From assembly GCA_016932715.1 (NCBI GenBank), contig JAFGCG010000005.1:1-59128 (forward strand): a stretch of DNA of 59,128 nt, read 5' to 3'. Positions 48,496 to 57,098 of the stretch are shown one piece after another. The position numbers were made by a program, and so were the translations under genes. The stretch is from Anaerolineales bacterium (lineage in GTDB: Bacteria; Chloroflexota; Anaerolineae; Anaerolineales; Villigracilaceae). The notes under the pieces were generated by a model. The model made no database searches. It was not told the origin of the DNA and saw nothing but the letters and a program-made list of their open reading frames with translations. How positions within the stretch are numbered: position 1 is the stretch's first letter; every line of letters begins with the position of its first letter.

Positions 48496-49185
48496 TTAAT
48501 CCTCGATGCTTCGACTTGGCTCAGCATGAAATTTATAACCGACGCCGTGTACGGTGACGATCAATTCATCAGGCCCCAGTTTGTGGCGCAGGTTGCGGAT
48601 GTGCGAATCGATGGCGCGCTCATAGCTCTCGAAGGCAACGCCGTGCGCGGCGGTCAGCAGCTGCGTACGCGAAAAGATGCGCCCGGGCTGACTCATCAAC
48701 GTCGCCATGATCTCGAACTCCGTGGGCGTCAAGGAGACGGACCGCTTCCCCACCTGGACCCGGTAGTGGGCTCTGTCCAGCGAAACGTTCCCGGCCCGGA
48801 TCACCTCCACCGTCGAATCGCCGCGCACCCGGCGCAGAACGACCCGCACCCGCGCCACCAGTTCACGCGGACTGAATGGTTTGGTCATGTAATCGTCTGC
48901 GCCGATCTCGAGTCCCACGAGTTTGTCGGTCTCTTCGACGCGGGCTGTCAGCATGATGATCGGCACGCTGCTCTCGCGGCGGATCGTCCGGCAGACATCC
49001 AGCCCATCCATCTCGGGCAGCATGAGATCGAGCACGATGAGATCGGGTTTCTCACGCCGCGCGCATGACAATCCCTGTGCGCCGTCTTTGGCTGTGACAA
49101 CGTCATAGCCGGAGGCTTTGAGATAGTCACGGCAGATCCCGAGGATCTCAGGTTCATCGTCGACAAGCAGGATTTTCTTGGGCAT
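48496..49185 (-). CDS. OmpR-family response regulator
   Basis: 229 residues. A receiver with DDEPE, the phosphoacceptor in VLDLMLPEMDG and the Lys in YMTKPF, and a C-terminal winged helix (SLTPTEFEIMATLMSQPGRIFSRTQLLTAAHG...IRNLRHKLG...VHGVGYKF). The ATG at 49185 was chosen at the receiver start; the frame goes on to 49245 without support. Paired with the downstream kinase and upstream efflux genes. Confidence 0.92.
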   Translation of the reverse strand: MPKKILLVDDEPEILGICRDYLKASGYDVVTAKDGAQGLSCARREKPDLIVLDLMLPEMDGLDVCRTIRRESSVPIIMLTARVEETDKLVGLEIGADDYMTKPFSPRELVARVRVVLRRVRGDSTVEVIRAGNVSLDRAHYRVQVGKRSVSLTPTEFEIMATLMSQPGRIFSRTQLLTAAHGVAFESYERAIDSHIRNLRHKLGPDELIVTVHGVGYKFHAEPSRSIED

Positions 49186-49200
49186 AGGAGGGATTATACG

Positions 49201-49281
49201 TTCTTCCTGATGATAGACAATAGCTGACAATGGACAATAGACCATTGACCATGCAATCGTCCATCGCCTGTGGTCTATCGT
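49201..49281. repeat. Palindromic repeat between the permease and response-regulator genes
   Basis: Short inverted words of 'gacaatag', 'caatgg' and 'ggtctatcgtcta': CAATGG (49228-49233) with CCATTG (49242-49247). The 85-nt gap is filled by it. It is another of the low-complexity palindromes found inside operons here. Confidence 0.5.
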
Positions 49282-50520
49282 CTATTCATATCGCAGCGCC
49301 TCCATCGGGTGCAGTTCCGCAGCGCGGAAGGCGGGGTAGATCCCGAAGAATATACCGATCATCAGTGCAAACGAGAACGCCATCAGGACCGAATCGGCTG
49401 TGATCACCGACGTGATCAATCCGGTCACGGTAAAAACGGCTGCCATCAAAACCCCGAGCAGAATCCCAAGGACGCCGCCCAGCAGGCTGAGCGTCACCGT
49501 CTCGATCAGGAACTGCGTGAGGATTTGATTCTTCGTCGCGCCCACGGCTTTTCGCAGACCGATTTCCTTCGTCCGTTCTGTGACCGAGACCAGCATAATG
49601 TTCATAATCCCGATACCGCCCACGAGCAGGGAGATTCCCGCGATCGCGCCAAGGAAGATCGTCAGGGTCTGCGTGACGGAATTGAGCGTTTCCAATGTGT
49701 CCGACTGACTCTGTACGTAGAAATCCAGCTCATCCGAAGGCTCCAGACTATGCGAGCGGCGGATCATGAATTCGATCTGCGCCGAGACGGTGTCCATCGT
49801 CTCCGTCGTTTCCACAGAGACAAAGATATTGTTTACAACCTTTTTTCCATTGAAAATGGCTGTTTCGCCAAACAGTTTGTTGTAACCTGTCTCGAGCGGA
49901 ATGAGAATGCTGTCGTCCGGCGACCCAAAGGATGCGCCCTTGGCTTCCAGCACGCCGACCACCTGGAACTTCACGCCGTTGATGGAGAGAGTCTTGCCAA
50001 GCGGGGAAAGCACGCCGAACAGTTCCTCCGCAACGGTTTTGCCCAGCACTGCCACCAATGCCTGCGAGTCGTTATCGCCATCCGTAATGAACCGCCCTTC
50101 GGCAATCTCAAATGAGCGCACATCCTGATAATCTTCCAGCACTCCCACCGTGGCAGCGTTGAAACTATCATCTCCGAACTTGACCGTATAGGAGGATTGA
50201 TAGATGGGCACCACGGCAGAAATATTGCCGGTCAGACCGCGTTCGAGCATCTGATAATCCACATAATACAGGTAGCTCAGCTGATGGGATTGCCCGGTAA
50301 ATCGGGCGCCTTTCTGCTGCTTACCCGGTGAAACAACCAGCAAATTCGAGCCGCCGCTTTGAATCTGGCTGGTGATATCTGCTGTTGCGCCTTCGCCGAT
50401 GGCTAACAGGGACACTACGGTTGCCACACCAATGACGATCCCTAAAATCGTGAGCATGGATCGCATTTTATTGGCACGCAGGGCTCGCAAGGCGACCCGG
50501 AAATTTTCTGAAAACAACAT
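49282..50520 (-). CDS. MacB-type ABC transporter permease
   Basis: 412 residues. An N-terminal helix (SMLTILGIVIGVATVVSLLAIGEGA), a long outer MacB_PCD domain (about 45-280), and three C-terminal helices of the FtsX fold (about 280-400) form the MacB permease core, here without a fused ATPase. The C-terminal PAFRAAELHPMEALRYE is the typical ending. It acts with the ATPase upstream and the periplasmic adaptor in a mechanotransmission transporter. Confidence 0.92.
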   Translation of the reverse strand: MLFSENFRVALRALRANKMRSMLTILGIVIGVATVVSLLAIGEGATADITSQIQSGGSNLLVVSPGKQQKGARFTGQSHQLSYLYYVDYQMLERGLTGNISAVVPIYQSSYTVKFGDDSFNAATVGVLEDYQDVRSFEIAEGRFITDGDNDSQALVAVLGKTVAEELFGVLSPLGKTLSINGVKFQVVGVLEAKGASFGSPDDSILIPLETGYNKLFGETAIFNGKKVVNNIFVSVETTETMDTVSAQIEFMIRRSHSLEPSDELDFYVQSQSDTLETLNSVTQTLTIFLGAIAGISLLVGGIGIMNIMLVSVTERTKEIGLRKAVGATKNQILTQFLIETVTLSLLGGVLGILLGVLMAAVFTVTGLITSVITADSVLMAFSFALMIGIFFGIYPAFRAAELHPMEALRYE

Positions 50521-50532
50521 GGCTCGCTCCTT

Positions 50533-51255
50533 CTATAGCTTCTCTGCGGGGCGCGGCGCTCCCGCCCGGATCGGATCAGGGTTGGGCTCGTCCGAGACAA
50601 CCATCCCATCGGAAAGCTTGATGATCCGATCTGTGTGGCGCGCCACATACGAATCATGGGTCACCACGATCACGGTCTGCCCGTTTTCCCGGTGCAGGCT
50701 TTGGAACAAGTCCATGATCTCCACGCCCGTCCGGCTGTCCAGCGCGCCGGTCGGCTCATCGGCAAGCAGGATGGCTGGCTCGTTGACAATTGCACGCGCG
50801 ATCGCCACGCGCTGCTGCTGTCCGCCCGAGAGTTCGTTCGGCGCATGATGCGTGCGATCCGAGAGACCGACACGCTCCAGGGCTTTCAGGGCGCGTGCCT
50901 GACGTTCCCTGCCTGATATGCCGGCATAGGTAAGCGGCAGCATGACATTCTCCAGAGCGCTCGTGCGTGCCAGCAAGTTGAACTGCTGGAAGACAAAGCC
51001 GATCTTCCGCCCGCGAATTTCTGCGAGCTGCGAATCATCCATGTTTTCAACCGCCATGCCGGCCAGCATGTACCTGCCGCCGCTGGGCACATCCAGGCAG
51101 CCGATAATGGACATCACTGTGCTTTTACCGGACCCTGAGGGTCCCATGATCGCGACTATTTCGCCTTTTTCGATGGTGAAACTTGCACCGTTCAACGCGC
51201 GTACCTCGTTGTCGCCCATTTGATAGATCTTGGTGAGTTCTTCCATCTGGATCAT
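50533..51255 (-). CDS. MacB-type ABC transporter ATPase
   Basis: 240 residues, a LolD/MacB-type ATPase. Walker A GPSGSGKST, Q-loop VFQQFNLLAR, signature LSGGQQQRVAIARAI, Walker B AILLADEPTGALD and H-loop VVTHD are intact. Overlaps the adaptor gene end (51252-51255, ATGA) and is 12 nt before the permease. Energises the permease. Confidence 0.95.
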   Translation of the reverse strand: MIQMEELTKIYQMGDNEVRALNGASFTIEKGEIVAIMGPSGSGKSTVMSIIGCLDVPSGGRYMLAGMAVENMDDSQLAEIRGRKIGFVFQQFNLLARTSALENVMLPLTYAGISGRERQARALKALERVGLSDRTHHAPNELSGGQQQRVAIARAIVNEPAILLADEPTGALDSRTGVEIMDLFQSLHRENGQTVIVVTHDSYVARHTDRIIKLSDGMVVSDEPNPDPIRAGAPRPAEKL

Positions 51256-52580
51256 TGTCGATTCCCTCCGCCGAAAGGACCCAGCATGCTCGAGTCATTA
51301 TTTTGAAGCAGCTGCACCGGATCGCCCTCTTTTAGATCGCCGGTCACTGCAACAAGCTCACCAATGATCGAGCCACTCACGATATCCACGCGTTTCGTCG
51401 AACCGTCTCCCTGGATCAGCCAAACATATTCGCCCTGGCTGTCGTTTTGGATCGCGGTAATTGGCACAGCCAGAGTGTCAGAAGCTTCCTTCACGTGAAT
51501 GACTACATTGGCAGTCGTGCCCAGAGGCAGGAATGTATCGCTCTCCGCCTTGTCAAGCTCGATACGGACGTTGTATTTCACCAATCCTGAGACCACTTCC
51601 CCGACAGGATTGATCGCCGTCACCCTGCCGGTCAGAGTGAGGCCGGGAACCGCGTCCAGCGTCGCCGTGACCGGATTGCCCAATTTGACCTTGGCAATAT
51701 CCGATTCATCCACCTGCGTTGTCACATAGAGATGATCCAAATTCGCGAGGTTGATGGAGAGTTCACCAGCCTCAACCGAATCACCGATCTGGTTATCCAC
51801 GGAAAGCACTTCTCCATCGAACGGCGCGATGATACTCATCGAGTCGACCGTTGCCTGTGCGGCATCCACCCTGGCCTGTGCAGCGATCACATCCTGGGCA
51901 TTTGGACCATCTTTGAGAAGGTCGTAGGTGCGCTGGATATCCTCCAACTCGGCTTTTTTCAGCGCCAGATCGTTCTCGGCTTCGATGATCCAATCCTCGG
52001 GGGCCGGACCCTTGAATGTTTTTGTCTTGTAGAGGTACATCCAGCTGTTTCGCTTTGTTTGCAGGATTAAACGCGTTTCACTCTGTGGGACTTTTTGGGA
52101 AGTCTGCAGATAATGCAAATAATTGACCGCTTTGTCATAGGCTTCCTGCGTGTCCTTCAACTCGATCACAGCCCGCGCCAGATCAGTGTCTGAGGAGCTC
52201 AGCAGATCATCCAGCTCCCTTTGAGCAGCGACCAGGTCCGCCTGGGCGGAGATGATGTTCGCAGAGACGCTGGTCGTCTTCAGCTTCATCAGCACGTCCC
52301 CCTCCCTGACCTGATCGCCTACTTTTACATAGACCTCCTCCACGACACCGCCAGTATTCCAGGTCAGGCTGGCGGAAGGCTGGGCTGCGAGCGAACCGGA
52401 AGCTTCAACCGTCTCCGTCATGTTTAGCGAGACCACACTTGCAAACGAGTCGGTCGCCGCGTTGCTTGCGTTGGCAGAGTTAAAACTCAGCAGCACGAAA
52501 ACTGCAATGAGAGCCACGATCAAGCCTATACCCCAATACCTGATTCTCTTCCCTTTGAGAAAATTAAGTGTTTTGTTCAT
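51252..52580 (-). CDS. MacA-like membrane-fusion (adaptor) protein
   Basis: 442 residues. An N-terminal anchor helix (about 14-32), then a HlyD/RND-type adaptor: a lipoyl-like half motif (TEASGSLAAQPSASLTWNTGG), a helical hairpin (about 105-240), a second lipoyl half (IIAPFDGEVLSVDNQIGDSVEAGE) and barrel domains. The ATG at 52580 follows AGGAG at about 8 nt. First gene of macA-ATPase-permease-RR-HK. In a mostly single-membrane phylum the adaptor would not need an outer-membrane TolC partner. Confidence 0.9.
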   Translation of the reverse strand: MNKTLNFLKGKRIRYWGIGLIVALIAVFVLLSFNSANASNAATDSFASVVSLNMTETVEASGSLAAQPSASLTWNTGGVVEEVYVKVGDQVREGDVLMKLKTTSVSANIISAQADLVAAQRELDDLLSSSDTDLARAVIELKDTQEAYDKAVNYLHYLQTSQKVPQSETRLILQTKRNSWMYLYKTKTFKGPAPEDWIIEAENDLALKKAELEDIQRTYDLLKDGPNAQDVIAAQARVDAAQATVDSMSIIAPFDGEVLSVDNQIGDSVEAGELSINLANLDHLYVTTQVDESDIAKVKLGNPVTATLDAVPGLTLTGRVTAINPVGEVVSGLVKYNVRIELDKAESDTFLPLGTTANVVIHVKEASDTLAVPITAIQNDSQGEYVWLIQGDGSTKRVDIVSGSIIGELVAVTGDLKEGDPVQLLQNNDSSMLGPFGGGNRQ

Positions 52581-52769
52581 ATCGAAATCTCCTGATATTT
52601 TCCCGTAGGATACCGGGCAAATATGCAGAATTTGTGCAGAAGAGAAGGAGGATTGTGGATTTCTAAAACTGCATATCAGCAAGAAATTCGTGTTGATTCG
52701 AGCAGGCAACTCGTGTATAGTATTCAGAACATCACTTCTTCTTCGAAGCCCATCCAAATATCTTACTTA

Positions 52770-52911
52770 CTGATGTTACGCAGTGCTGTTGTTTCTTCAC
52801 CGCGAAGACGCGAAGGACGCAAAGAGCGCCTTTTTCTTCGCGCAGGAAGAAGAGTCTTCGTGATCTTCGTGCCTTCGCGGTTAAATTCTCCCGCTTACTG
52901 CGTAACGTGAG
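52770..52911. mobile_element. MITE copy 2 with 7-bp target duplication
   Basis: 142 bp, nearly identical to 28805-28947. The ends are CTGATGTTACGCAG and CTGCGTAACGTGAG; the duplicated target TTACTTA lies outside both (52763-52769 and 52912-52918). It is inserted only 6 nt before the ribosome binding site of the next gene, so it has displaced that gene's upstream region. Confidence 0.85.
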
Positions 52912-52934
52912 TTACTTATGCAGAGGAGTGAGAA

Positions 52935-53426
52935 ATGGCGAAAAAGAAGATCAAGATCAACCGCGCCCCGGTCCTGACGTTGTGGGCCACGATTGTGGCA
53001 GAACGGCTTGGCTACGATGAAGCAACAGCATTGACGCTCGGCAAAGCCGTGGCAGGACTGAATGCCCAGTCCAAAGGGAGGAAATTGGGGATCTACGAGG
53101 AGAAAACCAAAGAGGAAAAAGAAGGAAAGAGGAAAGAACAGCCTGTCAAATTGGAGTTCATCGAGCTTCTGGGGCGAGGTGTGCCAGCGATCAAAACCCC
53201 GTATGGTCTGCGCGCGACAATCGATGGGGAACCCATTTATGCAGAGAGCGTCGAATTGTATTTGAAACGAAAATTTGGTGACGATTTCGACGAGGCGCGC
53301 GCCGCGCTGAAGAAGCTGGCAAAAGCATACACGCCCAGGCAATTGGAAAGTAAAGCATACGCGCTGTACGAAAAGTTCCGCCCGGAGATCCCCGAGGGGA
53401 AGAAAGGCTGGGGGCGCCAAAGGTGA
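52935..53426 (+). CDS. Conserved protein of unknown function, small and charged
   Basis: 163 residues, not recognised. It starts KKKIKINRAPVLTLWATIVAERLGYDEATALTLGKAVAGLNAQSKGRKLGIYEE, then a lysine/glutamate-rich stretch (about 58-70) and a segment with EFIELLGRGVPAIKTPYGLRATIDGEPIYAESVELYLKRKFGDDFDEARAALKKLAKAY. No membrane helix or known catalytic motif. Ribosome binding site gaggag at 7-8 nt. The gene is behind a MITE, so its expression may have changed; it has its own terminator at 53619-53647. Confidence 0.7.
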   Translation: MAKKKIKINRAPVLTLWATIVAERLGYDEATALTLGKAVAGLNAQSKGRKLGIYEEKTKEEKEGKRKEQPVKLEFIELLGRGVPAIKTPYGLRATIDGEPIYAESVELYLKRKFGDDFDEARAALKKLAKAYTPRQLESKAYALYEKFRPEIPEGKKGWGRQR

Positions 53427-53510
53427 ACTCGATCTGGATTACATCCGTTCGCTGGCAGAATGAAATGGAAAACCAGGAGTGGATAATTGTGTGGGCTTGC
53501 CCAATACTTT

Positions 53511-53582
53511 CACCACGGAGTGCATAGAGAACACAGAGAAAACCTTTTAAAAATCTCTGTGAACTCTGTGTTCTCTGTGGTG
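53511..53582. repeat. Palindromic repeat of the 'caccacggag...ctctgtggtg' family
   Basis: CACCACGGAGTGCATAGAGA (from 53511) and TTCTCTGTGGTG (to 53582) form the arms, with gaacacagag/ctctgtgttc inner repeats and an AT-rich loop. A half copy stands at 41858-41910. Confidence 0.7.
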
Positions 53583-53618
53583 AGAAAATACGTAGCCCAT
53601 TCTTTTAGCCACTCCTGG

Positions 53619-53647
53619 AAAACCCGTCTTGTGTAAGACGGGTTTTT
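53619..53647 (+). terminator. Terminator after the conserved unknown gene
   Basis: AAAACCCGTCTT (53619-53630) and AAGACGGGTTTT (53635-53646) form a perfect 12-bp stem with a 4-nt loop and a run of five T. Confidence 0.85.
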
Positions 53648-53700
53648 CTCCTGTAAAATAGGAGCATTATCGAGAGCCAGCTTACTGATTTGGAGGGACG

Positions 53701-55731
53701 ATGCACGAAGTAACATTACTGATCAATATCGCCGTGGCATTGGTGGTGGCTTTTATCGGGGGAGTACTCGCCCGGCGGATTGGCTTGCCAACAATTGTGG
53801 GGTATTTGCTGGCGGGGATCGTCATTGGACCGTTCACGCCTGGCTTTGTAGGGGATACGGAAACGATCAGCCAACTTGCTGAACTGGGAGTGATCTTCCT
53901 CATGTTCGGCGTCGGTCTGCACTTCTCGCTCAAGGACCTGTGGAAGGTGCGCTCGATTGCCATCCCTGGCGCCGTGGGACAAATCGCTTTTGCCACACTG
54001 TTGGGCTTTGGCATCAGCCGCTTCTGGGGATGGTCCGTCGCCTCGGGCATTATCCTGGGGTTTGCGATCTCGATCGCCAGCACAGTCGTCCTGCTGCGCG
54101 GCTTGATGGACAATGGATTGTTGAACACGCCTCATGGTCAGGCAGCGGTCGGCTGGCTGATCCTGGAGGACCTGGCAACCGTATTGATCCTTGTTTTGAT
54201 GCCAACTCTCGCCAGCGCCTCGAACGGGTTCGATTGGGGTCAGCTCGGACTCACGCTGCTCAAAGCCGCGGCATTCGTGATCGTGGCGTTGTTCGCCGGG
54301 ACGCGGCTGATCCCGTGGATCTTGATGCGCATCGCTCATACCCGTTCGCGTGAATTGTTCATCCTGGCGATCCTGGTGATTGCACTTGGCATTGCCCTGG
54401 GCGCGGCGGAAATCTTTGGGATTTCACTGGCATTGGGCGCATTCGTGGCAGGCGTGGTCGTCAGTGAATCGCCGCTCAGCCATCAGGTCGGCGCGGACAT
54501 CCTGCCTTTTCGCGAGTCCTTCGCTGTCCTGTTCTTTGTTTCGATCGGCATGCTGGTCAACCCGGTCTATTTGTACAACAACATTGGTCCCATTCTCGCC
54601 CTGACCGGCCTGATCGTGATCGCCAAGCCGTTGACAACGATCCTGATGGGACTTGTTTTCCCCTGGGCTGCACGTACCACTCTGGTGGTGGCGGCTGGTT
54701 TGAGTCAGATCGGTGAATTTTCCTTCATCGTGGGGCAGGCAGGTGTTGCGCTGGGACTGCTCGATCGGAGCCAGTATTCTCTGATCCTGGCGGGCGCGCT
54801 TTTATCCATCATGCTCAACCCATTGATGTTTCGCCTCATCCGCCCAACGGAACAGTGGCTACAAAAATCTCCGGGGATCTGGAGGCTGCTGGACCGGCAG
54901 GGTCCGCCGTTACCACAAATCACAGAATCGATCGAGGGTCACGTGGTGATCGTCGGGTATGGACGGGTGGGACGCCATATTGTCAGCCTGCTGGGCGAGA
55001 TGGGAATACCACATCTCGTTGTGGAGGCGGACGCGGGGCAGGGCGAGGAACTCAATCGGCGAGGCATCCCGATCCTGCATGGCGATGCCGCCAACTCCGA
55101 GGTGCTGACCCATGCCGGATTAACGCGGGCACGCGCGCTCGTAATCGCCGGTCCCGATGAGGATGCCAGCGCCCTGGTCGTCACTACCGCACGCGACCTC
55201 GCCCCCGAACTGCCGATCATTGCCCGCGCTGCGAGCGAAGATGGGACAAAACACCTCACCCAGCTCGGCGCTCAGGATGTCATCTATCCAGCTTTGGAAG
55301 GTGGGCTGGAAATTGTGCGGCATACCCTTCTGCAACTGGGTTTTCCCTTGCAGGAAATCTATCGCTATACAGATGCAGTGCGCCGTGATCATTATGATCT
55401 GCAGCTCAACACCGAAGAGGAGCACAGGCTGCTGCACGACCTCATCGATGCTGCCAACAGCATCGAGATCAAGTGGTTTCGCCTGCCGGAGGGAAATCCC
55501 CTCGTCGGTCAGACCCTTACCGAAGCCAATCTGCGCTCCCGGACCGGGGCATCAGTGGTGGCGATCCTGCGTGAACGGCAGTTGATGGCAAATCCGAAAT
55601 CCATGACCGTTTTCCAGGCCGATGACCGGATCGGCCTGATCGGTGAGAAGGAGGAGATCGAGGCAGCGGAAGGATTATTATCCGAGTCTGAATCCGAATC
55701 CAGCGACACAGGCGTCGAATGGGAAACTTAA
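53701..55731 (+). CDS. Kef-type (CPA2) cation:proton antiporter with RCK domains
   Basis: 676 residues. About twelve membrane helices (1-385) of the Na+/H+ exchanger fold (LARRIGLPTIVGYLLAGIVIGPFTPG, LAELGVIFLMFGVGLHF, GVVVSESPLSHQVGADILPFRESFAVLFFVSIGMLV) are followed by a TrkA-N domain (about 412-530; VVIVGYGRVGRHIVSLL binds NAD or a nucleotide) and a TrkA-C domain (about 585-665; PLVGQTLTEANLRSRTGASVVAILR). YbaL-like. It probably exports K+ or Na+ under stress, gated by ligand binding to the RCK domains. Confidence 0.92.
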   Translation: MHEVTLLINIAVALVVAFIGGVLARRIGLPTIVGYLLAGIVIGPFTPGFVGDTETISQLAELGVIFLMFGVGLHFSLKDLWKVRSIAIPGAVGQIAFATLLGFGISRFWGWSVASGIILGFAISIASTVVLLRGLMDNGLLNTPHGQAAVGWLILEDLATVLILVLMPTLASASNGFDWGQLGLTLLKAAAFVIVALFAGTRLIPWILMRIAHTRSRELFILAILVIALGIALGAAEIFGISLALGAFVAGVVVSESPLSHQVGADILPFRESFAVLFFVSIGMLVNPVYLYNNIGPILALTGLIVIAKPLTTILMGLVFPWAARTTLVVAAGLSQIGEFSFIVGQAGVALGLLDRSQYSLILAGALLSIMLNPLMFRLIRPTEQWLQKSPGIWRLLDRQGPPLPQITESIEGHVVIVGYGRVGRHIVSLLGEMGIPHLVVEADAGQGEELNRRGIPILHGDAANSEVLTHAGLTRARALVIAGPDEDASALVVTTARDLAPELPIIARAASEDGTKHLTQLGAQDVIYPALEGGLEIVRHTLLQLGFPLQEIYRYTDAVRRDHYDLQLNTEEEHRLLHDLIDAANSIEIKWFRLPEGNPLVGQTLTEANLRSRTGASVVAILRERQLMANPKSMTVFQADDRIGLIGEKEEIEAAEGLLSESESESSDTGVEWET

Positions 55732-55742
55732 AGGTAAGGACT

Positions 55743-55762
55743 TCCGACTCGCGCGAGTCGGA
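55743..55762. repeat. Perfect 20-bp palindrome after the antiporter gene
   Basis: TCCGACTCGC/GCGAGTCGGA is a perfect palindrome with no loop spacer, 11 nt after the antiporter stop. No T-run follows, so a terminator is unlikely; a binding site or hairpin is possible. Confidence 0.5.
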
Positions 55763-55831
55763 TTCACAAATCAGAAAGCAAGAACAGGACGTATGTTTTG
55801 CTTCACACTCCTCATCAAGGAATGGAATTCT

Positions 55832-56653
55832 ATGAAATACGAAACTGTGCACGGACTTTCCGTCCCCAAGATCGGTTTTGGGACATGGAGGATCGGCGGC
55901 GAGTCCTACGCGGACCCGAAAGCGGATCCCGCCTCTCTGACCGCTCTGCGCACCGCGCTGGACGCCGGTTATACCCACTTCGACACGGCAGAGAGTTATG
56001 CCTCCGGTCATTCTGAGGAATTGGTCGGGCGCGCCATCCGGGAGACAAACGCAAAGCGCGAGAATTTATTCATCACCACGAAAATCTCGCCTGAGCATCT
56101 GCAATACGATCAGGTCCTGCGGTCCTGTGAGGACAGCCTGCGCCGTCTCCAGATGGACTACATCGACCTGTATCTCATCCATTGGCCGCCGCGTGCAGCG
56201 CTGGAACTCAATGACGCATTCCGCGCTTTGAACCAATTGGTGCGAGCTGGCAAAGTGAAACATCTCGGCGTGAGCAACTTCAAGCTGAAGCTGCTCAAGC
56301 AGGCGCAATCTCTTTCGGAAACGCCCATCCTGACCAATCAGGTCCCCTACCGCCTGCCGGACAAGACCTACGTCGAAAATGGCGTGCTGGAATACTGTCA
56401 GCAAAACGACATTTTGCTGACAGCCTACTCGCCCGTGAAGTTCCGCAACCTGCCCGTCAACAAGACCGTGCGCCTCATCGCCGAGACGCATGCGGCTACG
56501 CCGTTCCAGATCGCGCTGGCATGGCTGGTCGCCCAGCCGCGTGTCATCACCATTCCGATGTCGCTCGATCCCCGGCATATCAGGGAAAATTTCGCAGCGG
56601 CAGAGATCGAGTTGTCCAAAGAGGAGTTCAAGACACTGAGTGAATTGTATTAA
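55832..56653 (+). CDS. Aldo/keto reductase
   Basis: 273 residues, a full (beta/alpha)8 AKR. The catalytic tetrad D51, Y56, K84, H117 is present (FDTAESYASG, ITTKIS, DLYLIHWPP), as is the NADPH-binding end (IPMSLDPRHIRENFAAAE). Reduces aldehydes or ketones; substrate unknown. The ATG at 55832 was chosen over a longer frame that overlaps the antiporter gene. aaggaa lies 10 nt before it. Confidence 0.92.
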   Translation: MKYETVHGLSVPKIGFGTWRIGGESYADPKADPASLTALRTALDAGYTHFDTAESYASGHSEELVGRAIRETNAKRENLFITTKISPEHLQYDQVLRSCEDSLRRLQMDYIDLYLIHWPPRAALELNDAFRALNQLVRAGKVKHLGVSNFKLKLLKQAQSLSETPILTNQVPYRLPDKTYVENGVLEYCQQNDILLTAYSPVKFRNLPVNKTVRLIAETHAATPFQIALAWLVAQPRVITIPMSLDPRHIRENFAAAEIELSKEEFKTLSELY

Positions 56654-56676
56654 TTTGGCGCCAACCGAGATTTTTT

Positions 56677-56742
56677 GCCACGAATTACGCGAATTATCGC
56701 GAAAGTTTTAAAAAATTCGCGCGAATTCGTGAAATTCGCGGC
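56677..56742. repeat. Palindromic intergenic repeat, 'cgcgaatt' family
   Basis: GCCACGAATTACGCGAATT at the left and AATTCGCG...ATTCGCGGC at the right pair around an AT-rich centre. Compare 27198-27264 and 29081-29148. Confidence 0.65.
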
Positions 56743-56786
56743 TGAGCCTGGGAAATCCAAAAGCAGGAGGAACAACGTATAGATAA

Positions 56787-57098
56787 ATGACAGCACCTGT
56801 TGTCCCTGAAATTGAAGTTATCGAAGACCAGGAAGAGGAGACCGAGCTCGAGCCGCTCTACCGCGTCATCATTCACAATGACGATGTCACGCCCATGGAC
56901 TTTGTTGTCCAGGTGCTGAAGACAATTTTCTATCAATCGAATCCCAAAGCCTACGAGATCATGCTCATCGCACATATCACCGGACTGGCTTATGTGCAGA
57001 CCCTGCCAAAATCTGAAGCGGATAAACGCATCAACAAGGCGCATTTTGCAGCAGGGCTGGAGGGATATCCGCTTCATTTTTCGATGGAACCCGAATGA
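56787..57098 (+). CDS. clpS: ATP-dependent Clp protease adaptor ClpS
   Basis: 103 residues. The family pattern YRVIIHNDDVTPMDFVVQVLKTIF, the His in MLIAHITGLAYVQTLP and the 'AxxAGLEGYPLHFSMEPE' end are all seen. ClpS binds N-degron substrates (Leu, Phe, Tyr, Trp) and brings them to ClpA or ClpC. Overlaps the start of the next gene by 4 nt (ATGA). Confidence 0.95.
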   Translation: MTAPVVPEIEVIEDQEEETELEPLYRVIIHNDDVTPMDFVVQVLKTIFYQSNPKAYEIMLIAHITGLAYVQTLPKSEADKRINKAHFAAGLEGYPLHFSMEPE

